Assembly: GCF_003428625.2 (NCBI RefSeq)
Contig: NZ_QVQT02000002.1
Span: 345,026 to 409,025, forward strand
Reading direction: 5' to 3'
Origin: Paracidobacterium acidisoli
GTDB lineage: Bacteria > Acidobacteriota > Terriglobia > Terriglobales > Acidobacteriaceae
DNA length: 64,000 nucleotides
Part shown: positions 25,086-34,140 of the stretch, piece after piece
Position numbering within the stretch: position 1 is the stretch's first letter
How the letters are laid out: each line of letters opens with the position of its first letter
Notes under the pieces: model-generated
What the model was told of the DNA's origin: nothing
Databases searched by the model: none
The model's input: only the letters and a program-made list of their open reading frames with translations
Position numbers and translations under genes: made by a program

Positions 25086-25898
25086 TCAGCGTACGACGCC
25101 GCGGCGCTCGAGCCAGCGCAGCGTGCTCTGCACCATCTGCTTGCCGGAACGAACCAGGCCGGGTGCGAACTTCTCCAGCATGGGCTTGGCGGGCTGCAGA
25201 AATCCCTGCACCTTATAACGGAAGCGCGTGGTGCGAAAGCTCTGCTGCTGGCCTTCGTTGCTGAAGGCCTTCATATACCAGGCGGGAAAGACCGCGGTCA
25301 GAAAGGCCGTCTGGTTCTTCCAGCGATGGTTGTAGTCAATCTCGCACTCTTCCATGTCGCGGTCTTCCTTGTAGAGCCCGACGTGATCGAGAGCGGCGCG
25401 CGACTGGATGTGGGGCTGATCGCTGTAGAGGAAGTACTCAATGCGTCCGTCTTCGTATGGCTTCGGCGTTGCATAGCAGGGCTCGCTGCTGCCGGAGAGC
25501 CGCATGTTCTTATCCGCAGGATGTGGCGCGCCCCCGAAGTTGATGAGGCCCACCTGTGGGTTCTCTTCCATCACCTGAATTGCCTGGCGGAGATAATCGC
25601 GCGGACCCTGGCAGACCCAGTCATCCTGAACCATGAAAATGTATTTGCCCGTGCAGTGGCGGATGCCGTTGTTGTTATTCGCGCCGAGTCCCTGATTGCG
25701 CGGCGCCAGCGCGAAGAGATCCGCCGGCAGCGTGCGAATCTTCGCCTGAATCTCTTCCCCGCTGCCGTCGTCGGCAATTACCAGCTCGAGCGACGGATAG
25801 TCTGTGTTTCTGCGAAAGGCTTCGACGGTCTGCGCCAGCAGGTCGAAGCGCTTGTAGGTGACAAAGAGAACGGAAACGAGGGGGAGCTCAGAGGTCAT
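25086..25898 (-). CDS. Glycosyltransferase family 2
   Basis: A 270-residue GT-A glycosyltransferase. V-S-V-L-F-V-T-Y-K-R is the start of the nucleotide-binding fold. V-I-A-D-D-G-S-G and K-Y-I-F-M-V-Q-D-D-W carry the Asp residues for donor and metal binding. There are no membrane helices, so it is a soluble or peripheral transferase, probably adding one sugar to a lipid-linked oligosaccharide. Fifteen bases separate its start from the stop of the flippase gene on the same strand, so the two are in one operon. The length is normal. Confidence 0.88.
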   Translation of the reverse strand: MTSELPLVSVLFVTYKRFDLLAQTVEAFRRNTDYPSLELVIADDGSGEEIQAKIRTLPADLFALAPRNQGLGANNNNGIRHCTGKYIFMVQDDWVCQGPRDYLRQAIQVMEENPQVGLINFGGAPHPADKNMRLSGSSEPCYATPKPYEDGRIEYFLYSDQPHIQSRAALDHVGLYKEDRDMEECEIDYNHRWKNQTAFLTAVFPAWYMKAFSNEGQQQSFRTTRFRYKVQGFLQPAKPMLEKFAPGLVRSGKQMVQSTLRWLERRGVVR

Positions 25899-25913
25899 CA
25901 GTGTCTTTTATCC

Positions 25914-27476
25914 TCAGGCCGCGCCCAGAGAGCGGGCCACGCGCTGCTGCATGCTGCGGCCACGGTTGGCAAAACCGCGCAGGTATCGGTTGATGTCGTT
26001 GCGATCCTGACGAACCATCGTGAAGTATGCTCCCGTGAAGTACACGATGATAAACGTAAATACCTCCGCCAGCAGCCCGCCCAGATGCTTGTGCTGGATG
26101 TGGACGTAGTGATGCACGAGCAGGCTCAGAGCGCTTGCTGCAGCCAGCGGCAGCGATTGCCGCAGGAGGCATCCGCCGAAAAAGCGAACGACATTCAGAT
26201 GGAAAGTCTTCGAGATTTTGCGCCACAGCAGCACGTTCTGCGGAAGCTGCACGATGACGAGGGCCAGAGTAATGCCGCCGAGTCCGATCTTCTTTCCCAG
26301 ATAAAATGCCAGCGCGAAATTGGCTACGCCCTGAAAGAAGGCTGTGCCGGTAAGCAGGCGCATCCATCCGAAGACGAACGAGTAGACGATGGCCACGCGC
26401 TGCATGGAGATGGTCACGCAAAAGATTGCAAGGCAGACCGTGAGCAGCTCTCCGGCATACTGGCCTTCGCCCACCCACGAGACAACAAGATCGTGATTGA
26501 AGAGGAAGACGCCCACCGCGAGCGGCAGCGACATGAGCAGCAGAAAGCGTGAGAGACGCAACAGCGCCTGCTTCATGCGGTCCATCTCTTTTTTGCCGTA
26601 GAGCTCATTGATGGCCGGCGTTGCGCTGTCTGACAGGCGCAGAATCATGTTGTACGCCGTCATCGTGGGCATCTGCGATGTATAGAAGGTACTGGCGTTG
26701 GCCGCGCCGCTCGTTATGCCCGCGACGGTGTTGCCGGAGCTGAACATGAGCATATTGCCGACGTTCAGAAACATGGCATGACCGCCGAATCCCACCATCT
26801 CGCGCAGCAATCTTTTATCAGGTACGCCCCAGCCAGGCGTGAGCTGCGGATTCTTGCGGCGGAAGCGGACCCGGTACAGAACGCTGCCGCAGGCCTCGAC
26901 CACGGTGCCCGCAAGCATCAGGCCGAAGAGACCTCCGCCGGCGAGAACGAACAGCAGCGACGCCAGTGTGCGCGATGCCCCCAGCAGTGTTCCGATGAGA
27001 TTGGTCGCGGCCAGATCCTGTGTGGCCACCGATGCATTCAGATATGCGGCCAGCGGCGTGCGAAGAATGGCCCACGCGGCAATCACGTAAAGCGCATACC
27101 TTGCCTGATGAGCAATGCCCGGCGAGAGATGGAACAGCTGCGCGATGAACATGCTGAAGATCACCACCAGTCCTGCGAAGACGGTGTTGGTAATCAGCAG
27201 CAGCGTGCGCGCAGTGGTGAAGACGTGCCGGAAGCGCACGCCTCCGTCGTCCATGCCGATCGCCTGCGCCAGAAAGCGCTCGAGCGACCACGAGTGCGCG
27301 ATGTCGACCAGCGCAAGGAAGCTGAGCGTCTGCATGATCGCGGCATAAGCGCCCAGCGCTTCGCGTCCGGCGAGCTTAAGCACCACCGGCGCGAGCAGCG
27401 CCTGGACGAGAATCTGCGAGGCATACTGCACCAGACTGGTAAGAAAACCTTTGGCGGCTCTTCCACTACGACTCAT
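25914..27476 (-). CDS. Polysaccharide flippase (Wzx/MATE-like oligosaccharide transporter)
   Basis: 520 residues with 12-14 membrane helices. Features are L-V-Q-Y-A-S-Q-I-L-V-Q-A-L-L-A-P-V-V-L near the N terminus, G-A-Y-A-A-I-M-Q-T-L in helix 2, and a large C-terminal half (S-G-N-T-V-A-G-I, then E-L-Y-G-K-K-E). The pattern is that of the Wzx/RfbX group, which moves undecaprenyl-linked repeat units across the inner membrane. It is co-directional with the GT2 gene 15 bases downstream. No polymerase (Wzy) is evident in the window. The substrate is inferred from context. Confidence 0.85.
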   Translation of the reverse strand: MSRSGRAAKGFLTSLVQYASQILVQALLAPVVLKLAGREALGAYAAIMQTLSFLALVDIAHSWSLERFLAQAIGMDDGGVRFRHVFTTARTLLLITNTVFAGLVVIFSMFIAQLFHLSPGIAHQARYALYVIAAWAILRTPLAAYLNASVATQDLAATNLIGTLLGASRTLASLLFVLAGGGLFGLMLAGTVVEACGSVLYRVRFRRKNPQLTPGWGVPDKRLLREMVGFGGHAMFLNVGNMLMFSSGNTVAGITSGAANASTFYTSQMPTMTAYNMILRLSDSATPAINELYGKKEMDRMKQALLRLSRFLLLMSLPLAVGVFLFNHDLVVSWVGEGQYAGELLTVCLAIFCVTISMQRVAIVYSFVFGWMRLLTGTAFFQGVANFALAFYLGKKIGLGGITLALVIVQLPQNVLLWRKISKTFHLNVVRFFGGCLLRQSLPLAAASALSLLVHHYVHIQHKHLGGLLAEVFTFIIVYFTGAYFTMVRQDRNDINRYLRGFANRGRSMQQRVARSLGAA

Positions 27477-27679
27477 TCGTTGGCGGTCTCATTCAAAAAA
27501 GAAAATGACTTGGTATCTGCTATGCCTGCGCCCGGGATCGGGTGGGTCATGTTCACTGCAAAAATTCAGCTCTGTTGAGCCGGTGTCAGGAACAGATACT
27601 CCATGTATACCATTTCGATGATAACCCTATGTTACACGGGAAAGACTTCTCCGGCTGCATCAGGTAAGCCCTGTCTTTG

Positions 27680-27712
27680 CATGATTCTCATGGAATTACC
27701 CCTTGAATCATG
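27680..27712. repeat. 8-bp inverted repeat in a gene-free gap
   Basis: CATGATTC (27680-27687) and GAATCATG (27705-27712) are perfect inverted copies 17 bases apart. They lie in the 304-base gap (27477-27780) between the divergent flippase and acyltransferase genes, and could be an operator or an mRNA hairpin. Nothing else was recognised in this gap. Confidence 0.5.
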
Positions 27713-27780
27713 AGACACTGCATCCACACAATGACCTGCAATTCGCACTGCACAATGGTAACCCCCGACCGGAGCGCATT

Positions 27781-29058
27781 ATGACGGCTCGCGAAGGACA
27801 GCGTTACGATGAGCTGGATTCACTGCGTGGTCTTGCTGCCGTAACAGTCGTGTTCGGACACCTTTCGATGATGGTGTTCTGCGGCCCATCAGGACCACTC
27901 AATCCGCAGTGGAATTTCTGGCGGCACCTGATCGTGCTCGTCAATTACACGCCGCTTACCGTGATCATGTCCGGCGGAGCGGCCGTGCGCTTCTTCTTCG
28001 TGCTCAGCGGCTTCGTTCTGATGCTTCCCTTCCTCAGGAAGAAGGACAATCCATACTTTCCGTTTCTGGTAAAGCGCATCTGCCGCATCTGGATGCCATA
28101 CGTGGCGGCAATCGGCTTTGCTCTGATCTTCGATGCGTGGCTGGGGCAGCGCACCCTGCCGGGGTTTTCGGGAGCGATCAATAACACATGGAATGAGCCC
28201 ATCACCTGGCACCGCGTGATACAGCATGTGCTCATGCTGGGGGTCTTTCCCGCCGCGCAGTACAACACGGTTCTGTGGTCTCTCGTGCAGGAGATGCGCA
28301 TCTCCATCGTTTTCCCGCTGCTCGCGCTGGCTGTGCTCAAACTCAGCACACGCGGACTGGTGCTGCTTGTTCTGCTGCTCGAAGCGGGAACGGCATTGAT
28401 TCCCATATTTCACCCTGCGGCCGATCTCAGCCTGCAGAGCTTTCCCGAGACCATACACTTCATCAGCTTTTTCCTGCTCGGAGCGGTGCTGGCAAAGAAC
28501 CGGGAGCCGATCTCGAACTGGCTGAGCAGCATCAGCAAATGGAGCCGCGCCGCCATCGCACTGTTTGCCTTCCTGATGTACACCACAGGAATCAAAACAC
28601 TCTGGAGCGCGCATTTTAACGATCATGTTCTGGTGCGCGTCATGCGGGCGTTCCCGCATGCGGCGTGGGCCAGCTCCGCTGCGCTGGGATATATGAATGA
28701 GGCAGCCGGAGACTGGATCGCGGCTCTGTGCGCCGCCACGGCGATCTGTTTTGCTCTGGTTGACCGCAGGACCAAAGCGGTACTCAATCACAAGCTCGTT
28801 CTCTGGACCGGGCGCGCCTCCTACACCCTTTATCTGGTGCACGCCACGGTTCTCTTCGCGCTGCTCTTCGGCCTGTATCAGACACGCTGGTTCTCGCTGC
28901 TGGTTCCGGCCTATATCGTGGGAACCATCGTCGCGACCATCCTCTTCTACCGGTTCGTGGAACGGCCGACGATGGCTCTGGGGAAAAAGCTGGCACGCAT
29001 GCTTACCCCTGCGCCGCGTGATGTTCCCGAAACCAAGCCGATGGTCAATATAGGCTGA
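27781..29058 (+). CDS. Acyltransferase family 3 (second membrane acyltransferase)
   Basis: About 425 residues from the ATG at 27781, which has a GGAG ribosome site. A frame from TTG 27703 would add 26 residues without support. Motifs are Y-D-E-L-D-S-L-R-G-L-A-A-V-T-V-V-F-G-H (with the active His), A-V-R-F-F-F-V-L-S-G-F-V-L and K-R-I-C-R-I-W-M-P-Y-V-A-A. Ten or so helices follow. It would O-acylate a surface polysaccharide. It sits within the glycan cluster and is more divergent from family norms than the first acyltransferase gene at 22215-23318. Confidence 0.88.
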   Translation: MTAREGQRYDELDSLRGLAAVTVVFGHLSMMVFCGPSGPLNPQWNFWRHLIVLVNYTPLTVIMSGGAAVRFFFVLSGFVLMLPFLRKKDNPYFPFLVKRICRIWMPYVAAIGFALIFDAWLGQRTLPGFSGAINNTWNEPITWHRVIQHVLMLGVFPAAQYNTVLWSLVQEMRISIVFPLLALAVLKLSTRGLVLLVLLLEAGTALIPIFHPAADLSLQSFPETIHFISFFLLGAVLAKNREPISNWLSSISKWSRAAIALFAFLMYTTGIKTLWSAHFNDHVLVRVMRAFPHAAWASSAALGYMNEAAGDWIAALCAATAICFALVDRRTKAVLNHKLVLWTGRASYTLYLVHATVLFALLFGLYQTRWFSLLVPAYIVGTIVATILFYRFVERPTMALGKKLARMLTPAPRDVPETKPMVNIG

Positions 29059-29069
29059 GCCGGACCGCG

Positions 29070-29918
29070 TCAGCTTCCGAAGATTCGCAATGACCGCACG
29101 GCCATGCCGTGGCCTTCGGGATGGTCGGGGACCTTGCCGCCTGCCCAGTCGGCGAGCGCCGTGGAGAGGCGGATCGTGGCCGGTCCTTTGACCGCGCCGT
29201 GGGTGATGACCGCCGCGATCGGCTCGCCATCGACCTCGTAGATCATATCGGTCGGCGTCCACAAAAGACCCACGTCGTGAAAACCCGCGGAAAGGTTCTC
29301 GACGAAGTTGGCGCCCCAGCCCATGGCAGTGTGTTTCTCCGTCTTGTTCGAAGGCCAGTACTGCAATCCGAGATGCATGTAGCTGGGGTAGAACGTCTCG
29401 GTGATGTCGATTTCGAAATGATCGTCGGTGGTCAGCCAAAAGGCGTTGTCGAGCCCCCGAATATCGGCGATCCGGATACTGGCCTCATAGAAGCCATAAC
29501 CGTATTTGGTCTTACTGGCGATGTAGCCGATGGACCAGTGCGCGGTGCGGCAGTCCTTCGACGGAAGAACCTCAAGTTTCAGGCCCGAGGGCGTTGCCTG
29601 GACGCTGTCCGGCCGGCGGCAGGACTTCAGGCTCGCATTGTCATCGCTCACCGGGCTCCAGTTGCTGTCGAGCTCGGAAAGGTTTGTGAAATCGGTCGAA
29701 AGAATGGGCGTTCTGTGGCCTGAACGCCATGCCGCGATGGCGGCGCGGTCGGCTGGCGTGACGGCCCGGCGCGTGCCCCATGCCTGATCCGGCGAGCCCC
29801 AGGTGACCGGCCCGGCCAGGGTCGCAGCCCAGGCCAGCGGTACCAGCAGAAGGAATGCGGGAAGACAAAAAGCCCCGCCCGCAAGGATCGTCCGTCTGAT
29901 GTTTTCTGCTCTTTGCAT
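29070..29918 (-). CDS. Exported glycoside hydrolase family 16 (beta-glucanase-like)
   Basis: 282 residues with a signal peptide (I-L-A-G-G-A-F-C-L-P-A-F-L-L-L-V-P-L-A-W-A). The catalytic core has the GH16 signature H-F-E-I-D-I-T-E-T, which supplies the nucleophile Glu, the assisting Asp and the acid/base Glu (E-x-D-x-x-E). It also has Y-G-Y-G-F-Y-E-A-S-I-R and W-T-P-T-D-M-I-Y-E-V-D-G. GH16 enzymes cleave beta-1,3 or mixed beta-glucans and related galactans. Next to the glycan cluster it may trim the exported polymer, as in succinoglycan-type systems. The stop is 11 bases from the convergent acyltransferase stop. Confidence 0.9.
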   Translation of the reverse strand: MQRAENIRRTILAGGAFCLPAFLLLVPLAWAATLAGPVTWGSPDQAWGTRRAVTPADRAAIAAWRSGHRTPILSTDFTNLSELDSNWSPVSDDNASLKSCRRPDSVQATPSGLKLEVLPSKDCRTAHWSIGYIASKTKYGYGFYEASIRIADIRGLDNAFWLTTDDHFEIDITETFYPSYMHLGLQYWPSNKTEKHTAMGWGANFVENLSAGFHDVGLLWTPTDMIYEVDGEPIAAVITHGAVKGPATIRLSTALADWAGGKVPDHPEGHGMAVRSLRIFGS

Positions 29919-30068
29919 CGGAAGCTCTTCGACCCGCCATGACCGCAGGGACAGGCTACACCGGGACCGGCAGCTCCACTGTCAATTCAGGTTGAATGCA
30001 TGCAGCTGTACAGAAGCGCACTGTGACGCGGCGACAGCAGGCAAAGATTTTTTGCGGGATGGATCGGG

Positions 30069-30557
30069 CTACATCTTGTAGCGGCCGAGATCCTCGTCGC
30101 CGAGATTCTCCAGCCAGTTCCGGATATCCTGGGCCGAAGCCTGCGAGTCGGCGGGATTCGGCAGGACTTTGGCGGCGAGCAGCACCTCTTCGGCGACATA
30201 AATCGGACAGTCCGAGCGCAGCGCCAGCGCCAGCGCGTCGGAGGGGCGCGCATCGACGGCCACCATCTCCCCGTTCTGGACCATCCAGATCACCGCATAG
30301 AACGTATCGTCCTTCAGCTCGGTCACCACAATGCGCTGCACCTGGGCATTCAGGCCCTGCACCAGATTTTTCAGCAGGTCATGCGTCAGCGGACGCGTGG
30401 CGGTCGCTTTCTCGACCTCCATCGCGATGGCGTTGGCCTCATAAAGCCCCACCCAGATGGGAAGAATGGCGTCGCTCTCCGGATCGCGCAGCAGCACGAT
30501 CGGCATATTCGTCGAAGGGTCGACCATCAGTCCCCGGATTTTCATTTCGATTTCCAT
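30069..30557 (-). CDS. Bifunctional nuclease family protein (DUF151)
   Basis: A 162-residue protein matching the BFN/DUF151 family: P-I-V-L-L-R-D-P-E-S-D-A-I-L-P-I-W-V-G, then A-I-A-M-E, T-R-P-L-T-H-D-L-L, and D-A-R-P-S-D-A-L-A-L-A-L-R-S. Family members are reported to have DNase and RNase activity. It follows miaB in the same direction, 19 bases away. The ATG at 30557 has an AGGGGG ribosome site, better than the ATG 13 codons upstream, which lies inside miaB. The C-terminal tail (D-I-R-N-W-L-E-N-L) is usual for acidobacterial members. Confidence 0.85.
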   Translation of the reverse strand: MEIEMKIRGLMVDPSTNMPIVLLRDPESDAILPIWVGLYEANAIAMEVEKATATRPLTHDLLKNLVQGLNAQVQRIVVTELKDDTFYAVIWMVQNGEMVAVDARPSDALALALRSDCPIYVAEEVLLAAKVLPNPADSQASAQDIRNWLENLGDEDLGRYKM

Positions 30558-30576
30558 TGGCGCCCCCTCTTCCGCT

Positions 30577-31923
30577 TCAGACTGCCTCACCCACAAGACT
30601 GTTGGGAAAGCTCTTCGTCACCCTGACCGGAAGATAATTCCCGGTTGCGGGCATAATGGGCTGACTGGTGGTAAAGTTCAAGGTCTTATTCTGGCTGGTG
30701 CGCCCGATGACCTGCGCGCGCGCCGCATTCTGACCCTCAACCATTACCTCAAAAATCTCCCCGACATGGTTGTTGTAATTGATCCTTTGAATCTCGCGCT
30801 GCCGCTCGAGCAGGATCTGCAGCCGGGCCGATTTCTCTTCATCCACGATGGAATCCGGCATGGTCACGGCCGGAGTATTGGGCCGCGGCGAATATTTGAA
30901 GGCGAAGACGCCGTCGTACTGCACCTCGGCCAGCAGATCGATCGTCTGCTCGAAATCCTCCGGCGTCTCTCCCGGAAAGCCGACGATGATGTCCGTGGTC
31001 ATGCTGATCGGCCGCCTGGCCGCCTTGATCCACGCGATGCGCTCCAGATACTGCTCGCGCGTGTATTCACGCTGCATCATCTGCAGCACATGCGATGAGC
31101 CGCTCTGTACCGGCAGGTGCACGTGATCGCAGAGCGACGGCACCGCGTCGATGGCCTCGACGATATCCCGCGTGAAATCCCGCGGATGCGAAGTCGTGAA
31201 GCGGACGCGGCGAATGCCGGTGATCTGGCCGACGGCGGCGAGCAGCTCCGCGAAGCTCAGCTTCCCTTCCGAATCGCGATACGAGTTCACATTCTGGCCG
31301 AGGAGCTGGATCTCGGTATAACCCGCATCGGCCATGCGGCGCGCTTCAGCCAGCACCGAGGTCGATGTGCGGCTGCGCTCTTTGCCGCGGGTATAAGGAA
31401 CCACACAGTATGCGCAGAACTTGTCGCAGCCTTCGATGATCGTGATGTAGCCGCGATGCGGATTGGTGCGGGCGGTAAACTCCGTTTCAAAGGTCTCTTC
31501 CGTCTGGCGGTCGTCGAGACCGGTGACCCGGGTTGCTCCCTGCTCGATCTGGATCAGCATCTCGGGCAGCCTGCGATACGAGGCGGAGCCGGAAACCAGC
31601 GAGACAAACGGCGCGCGCTCGAAGATGCGCTCGCCTTCCTGTTGCGCCACGCAGCCCAGAACGCCGAAGCGCTTGCCCTGGCGATAGAGTTTTTTGTAAT
31701 CGTTGAGCCGGTTGAAGACCTTCTGTTCGGCCTTGTCGCGAATCGAGCAGGTGTTATAGAGAATCAGGTCGGCCGCTTCTTCGTCTTCCACCTGCCGATA
31801 GCCCTGCTGTACCAGTGTGCCGATGACTTTTTCCGAGTCATGAACGTTCATCTGGCAGCCGAATGTCTCCAGATAAAACGTCTTCGACGGGCTCGCCGAA
31901 TCGTGGTTGTTCTGTGTCGTCAT
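30577..31923 (-). CDS. miaB: tRNA 2-methylthio-N6-isopentenyladenosine synthase (MiaB)
   Basis: 448 residues with three domains. The N-terminal MTTase domain has F-G-C-Q-M-N and C-S-I-R-D-K-A-E-Q-K-V, carrying the auxiliary Fe-S cysteines. The radical-SAM domain has G-C-D-K-F-C-A-Y-C-V-V-P-Y-T-R-G-K-E (C-x3-C-x2-C). The C-terminal TRAM domain starts around M-V-E-G-Q-N. I-R-D-K and the V-P-Y-T-R-G-x-E pattern distinguish MiaB from MtaB and RimO. It adds a methylthio group to i6A37 of tRNAs. It is the first gene of a two-gene operon with the DUF151 protein. Confidence 0.93.
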   Translation of the reverse strand: MTTQNNHDSASPSKTFYLETFGCQMNVHDSEKVIGTLVQQGYRQVEDEEAADLILYNTCSIRDKAEQKVFNRLNDYKKLYRQGKRFGVLGCVAQQEGERIFERAPFVSLVSGSASYRRLPEMLIQIEQGATRVTGLDDRQTEETFETEFTARTNPHRGYITIIEGCDKFCAYCVVPYTRGKERSRTSTSVLAEARRMADAGYTEIQLLGQNVNSYRDSEGKLSFAELLAAVGQITGIRRVRFTTSHPRDFTRDIVEAIDAVPSLCDHVHLPVQSGSSHVLQMMQREYTREQYLERIAWIKAARRPISMTTDIIVGFPGETPEDFEQTIDLLAEVQYDGVFAFKYSPRPNTPAVTMPDSIVDEEKSARLQILLERQREIQRINYNNHVGEIFEVMVEGQNAARAQVIGRTSQNKTLNFTTSQPIMPATGNYLPVRVTKSFPNSLVGEAV

Positions 31924-31974
31924 GCTCTCTTCAAGTATAGCGCGGGGCCGCGGCGCAGCCTGCGTAGAGCGCGT

Positions 31975-33189
31975 CTAGCGGTGCGGGGAAAGAAAGGCGT
32001 GGCGGCTCTGCGGCGCGGGCAGATAGACCCGCTCGAGCGTGCTGTCGCTGTGGATGCTGACCATGTTGCGCCCGGCGCGCTTGGAGCGGTAGAGCGCCTC
32101 GTCGGAGTGCTTCAGCAGCGTCTCGCTGGTATCGCCGAAGGTGCTGACGGCGACGCCGACGCTGGCCGTAATGTTGAGCGAGACCGGCAGATTGTCCATC
32201 ATCTCGATGGAGTGGCGAATGCGCTCCGCCACCATCGCCGCCTGCATCGAGTCGGTATCACGCAGCAGCATGGTGAACTCTTCGCCGCCGAAGCGGGCCA
32301 GCGCATCGGAGCCGCGCGTGGTGCACTGCAGAACGGCGCTGACGCGGCGAATGACCTCATCGCCGATGGGATGCCCATAGGTATCGTTGATGATCTTGAA
32401 GAAATCGAGATCGACCAGAACCAGTCCGAGCGCCTTGCCGTGACGGTTGGAGTAGGTCAGCTCGCGCTGCAGCGCCTCCTCGAAGGCGCGGCGGTTCAGC
32501 AGTCCGGTCAGGCCGTCGGTCAGGGCGAGCGTCTGCAGATTCAGCCGCTGGGCGCAGACCGAGAGCCACACGAAGCTGAGTCCCGCGCTGATGCCGAGCA
32601 TGCAGTGAACCAGCGTGAAGAAGGACTGGAAGAGATACGGGTGTGTCAGGTCGGTGTGCGGCGGCCCGAGAAATATCGTCACGATCGCGCGCACCACGTG
32701 AATGGAGGCCAGAGTGGCCATAATGCCGCCGGCAAACATAGCCGGCCCGCGCAGCAGGGGTGGATAGTGTCGGAAGAGAACGTAAGCGGACAGCGCGATC
32801 TGCACCGCCGCCGTGGTTGAAAATGCGTAGCTGAAGTAAGAGAAGTTGGGATGAACCAGGGTGAAATCGACGCAGGCAAGGATATTGAAGACCACCACCG
32901 CCATGCTGATCCGTATCTGGTGGTTGGGCCGCTCCAGTACTTCGCAGATGGCCTGATGCAACAGAACGTAGGTCATCACCAGGCTGAGATTGGTGAGACT
33001 CACGATGAAAAACAGATGGGTATAAGAACGGGCGGAGAACAGCACGATCCCGGCAAAGGCCAGGGCGAACGCCGACTTCAGCCAGCGCATACCTTTCAGG
33101 TTCGGCATGCTGCGGTCGATTGCAAAACAGCCGATGACGAACATGGCCAGAATGACTGCGTATCCGGCCATTAAAGCGCGCATGGACAT
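31975..33189 (-). CDS. Membrane diguanylate cyclase (GGDEF domain)
   Basis: 404 residues. Six or seven membrane helices (about 5-220) form an input region without a known sensor motif. The GGDEF domain follows: A-L-T-D-G-L-T-G-L-L-N-R-R, then D-L-D-F-F-K-I-I-N-D-T-Y-G-H and F-G-G-E-E-F. The active-site loop is G-G-E-E-F, an accepted active form. No upstream R-x-x-D inhibitory site is visible. It would make cyclic di-GMP from GTP in response to a membrane signal. It stands alone, divergent from the pseudo-receiver/DUF3052 gene. Confidence 0.92.
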   Translation of the reverse strand: MSMRALMAGYAVILAMFVIGCFAIDRSMPNLKGMRWLKSAFALAFAGIVLFSARSYTHLFFIVSLTNLSLVMTYVLLHQAICEVLERPNHQIRISMAVVVFNILACVDFTLVHPNFSYFSYAFSTTAAVQIALSAYVLFRHYPPLLRGPAMFAGGIMATLASIHVVRAIVTIFLGPPHTDLTHPYLFQSFFTLVHCMLGISAGLSFVWLSVCAQRLNLQTLALTDGLTGLLNRRAFEEALQRELTYSNRHGKALGLVLVDLDFFKIINDTYGHPIGDEVIRRVSAVLQCTTRGSDALARFGGEEFTMLLRDTDSMQAAMVAERIRHSIEMMDNLPVSLNITASVGVAVSTFGDTSETLLKHSDEALYRSKRAGRNMVSIHSDSTLERVYLPAPQSRHAFLSPHR

Positions 33190-33357
33190 CCGCTCTGCCC
33201 AGGGTCCTTTCCGGCAAATCTGTTAACAAATGGGGATTCCCATCCAGCATGCCATGCTGAAGCGCATCCGTCACGATCAATCTTCCGGGGAGACACACAT
33301 CGGTTACCCTGCTTCCCGGCGGGTACGTCCCGGAGCTCGCTGCGGTATCTTCGCAGC

Positions 33358-34140
33358 ATGCGGCAGAAGCAGAACATTGCTCTGATTTCGTGGAATACCG
33401 AAGCCATCGGCGAGCAGAAACAACGGCTCGAAAGGGCTGGGTTCACTCTGGAACTATCGATCCACCGCAGCTCCGGCCTGATCGGCAAACTGGCGCGGGC
33501 CGGTGTGGATGCCGTTGTGATCGACCTGAGCTCGAAGCCCTCCTATGGCCGCGAGATCGGCATTCAGCTGCGCGGCAGCCCCACCACACGGCCCGTGCCG
33601 CTGGTCTTTGCCGGCGGCGTGGAAGAGAAGATCGCTCTGGTTCGCGTCGAGATTCCCGATGCCGTGTACTGCTCCTGGGAGCAGATCGCAGCCGGGGTGA
33701 AGCATGCCATCGATCATGCTCCCGTGCGGCCTGTGCAGCCCCGCACGCGCGGCGCAGGAGCGGTCGCCGGTTCGGTGCTGGCGCGCAAGATGGGCCTCGG
33801 CGGCGAAGTAAGGACAGTGATTCTCGGCGACGTGATCGGGCTGGGACGGCGGCTGGGCATTGCATACGAAGAGCAGATCGATGCACAGACGGAGATCGCT
33901 CTGGCCGTGGTGCGCACCGCGCGAGAGATGGAAGATGTTTTCGGGATGCTGGAGGCGCAGCTTCCGGCAAAGGCCGTGCTGTGGGTGATCCATCCCAAAC
34001 AGAGTGGAAAGCTGCGCTCGGACTTCACGCAGACCGATGTTCTCGCTACCGGTCTGGCGCATGGCTTCAGCGGCTTCAAAATGTGCGCCGTCGATGCGGA
34101 CTGGTCGGGCGCGCGTCTGGTGCGGAAGGCGCGCCGATGA
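33358..34140 (+). CDS. Pseudo-receiver / DUF3052-like fusion protein
   Basis: 260 residues in two parts. Residues about 1-120 look like a receiver fold: I-A-L-I-S-W-N-T lacks the usual acid pair, A-V-V-I-D-L-S-S has an Asp at the phospho-acceptor place, and no Lys is seen at the end. So phosphorylation is unlikely. Residues about 135-260 resemble DUF3052: A-R-K-M-G-L, V-L-W-V-I-H-P-K and K-M-C-A-V-D-A-D-W-S-G-A-R-L-V-R-K. The N-terminal part of the DUF is less certain. It is followed by a methyltransferase whose ATG overlaps its stop (ATGA), so the two are coupled. Confidence 0.55.
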   Translation: MRQKQNIALISWNTEAIGEQKQRLERAGFTLELSIHRSSGLIGKLARAGVDAVVIDLSSKPSYGREIGIQLRGSPTTRPVPLVFAGGVEEKIALVRVEIPDAVYCSWEQIAAGVKHAIDHAPVRPVQPRTRGAGAVAGSVLARKMGLGGEVRTVILGDVIGLGRRLGIAYEEQIDAQTEIALAVVRTAREMEDVFGMLEAQLPAKAVLWVIHPKQSGKLRSDFTQTDVLATGLAHGFSGFKMCAVDADWSGARLVRKARR

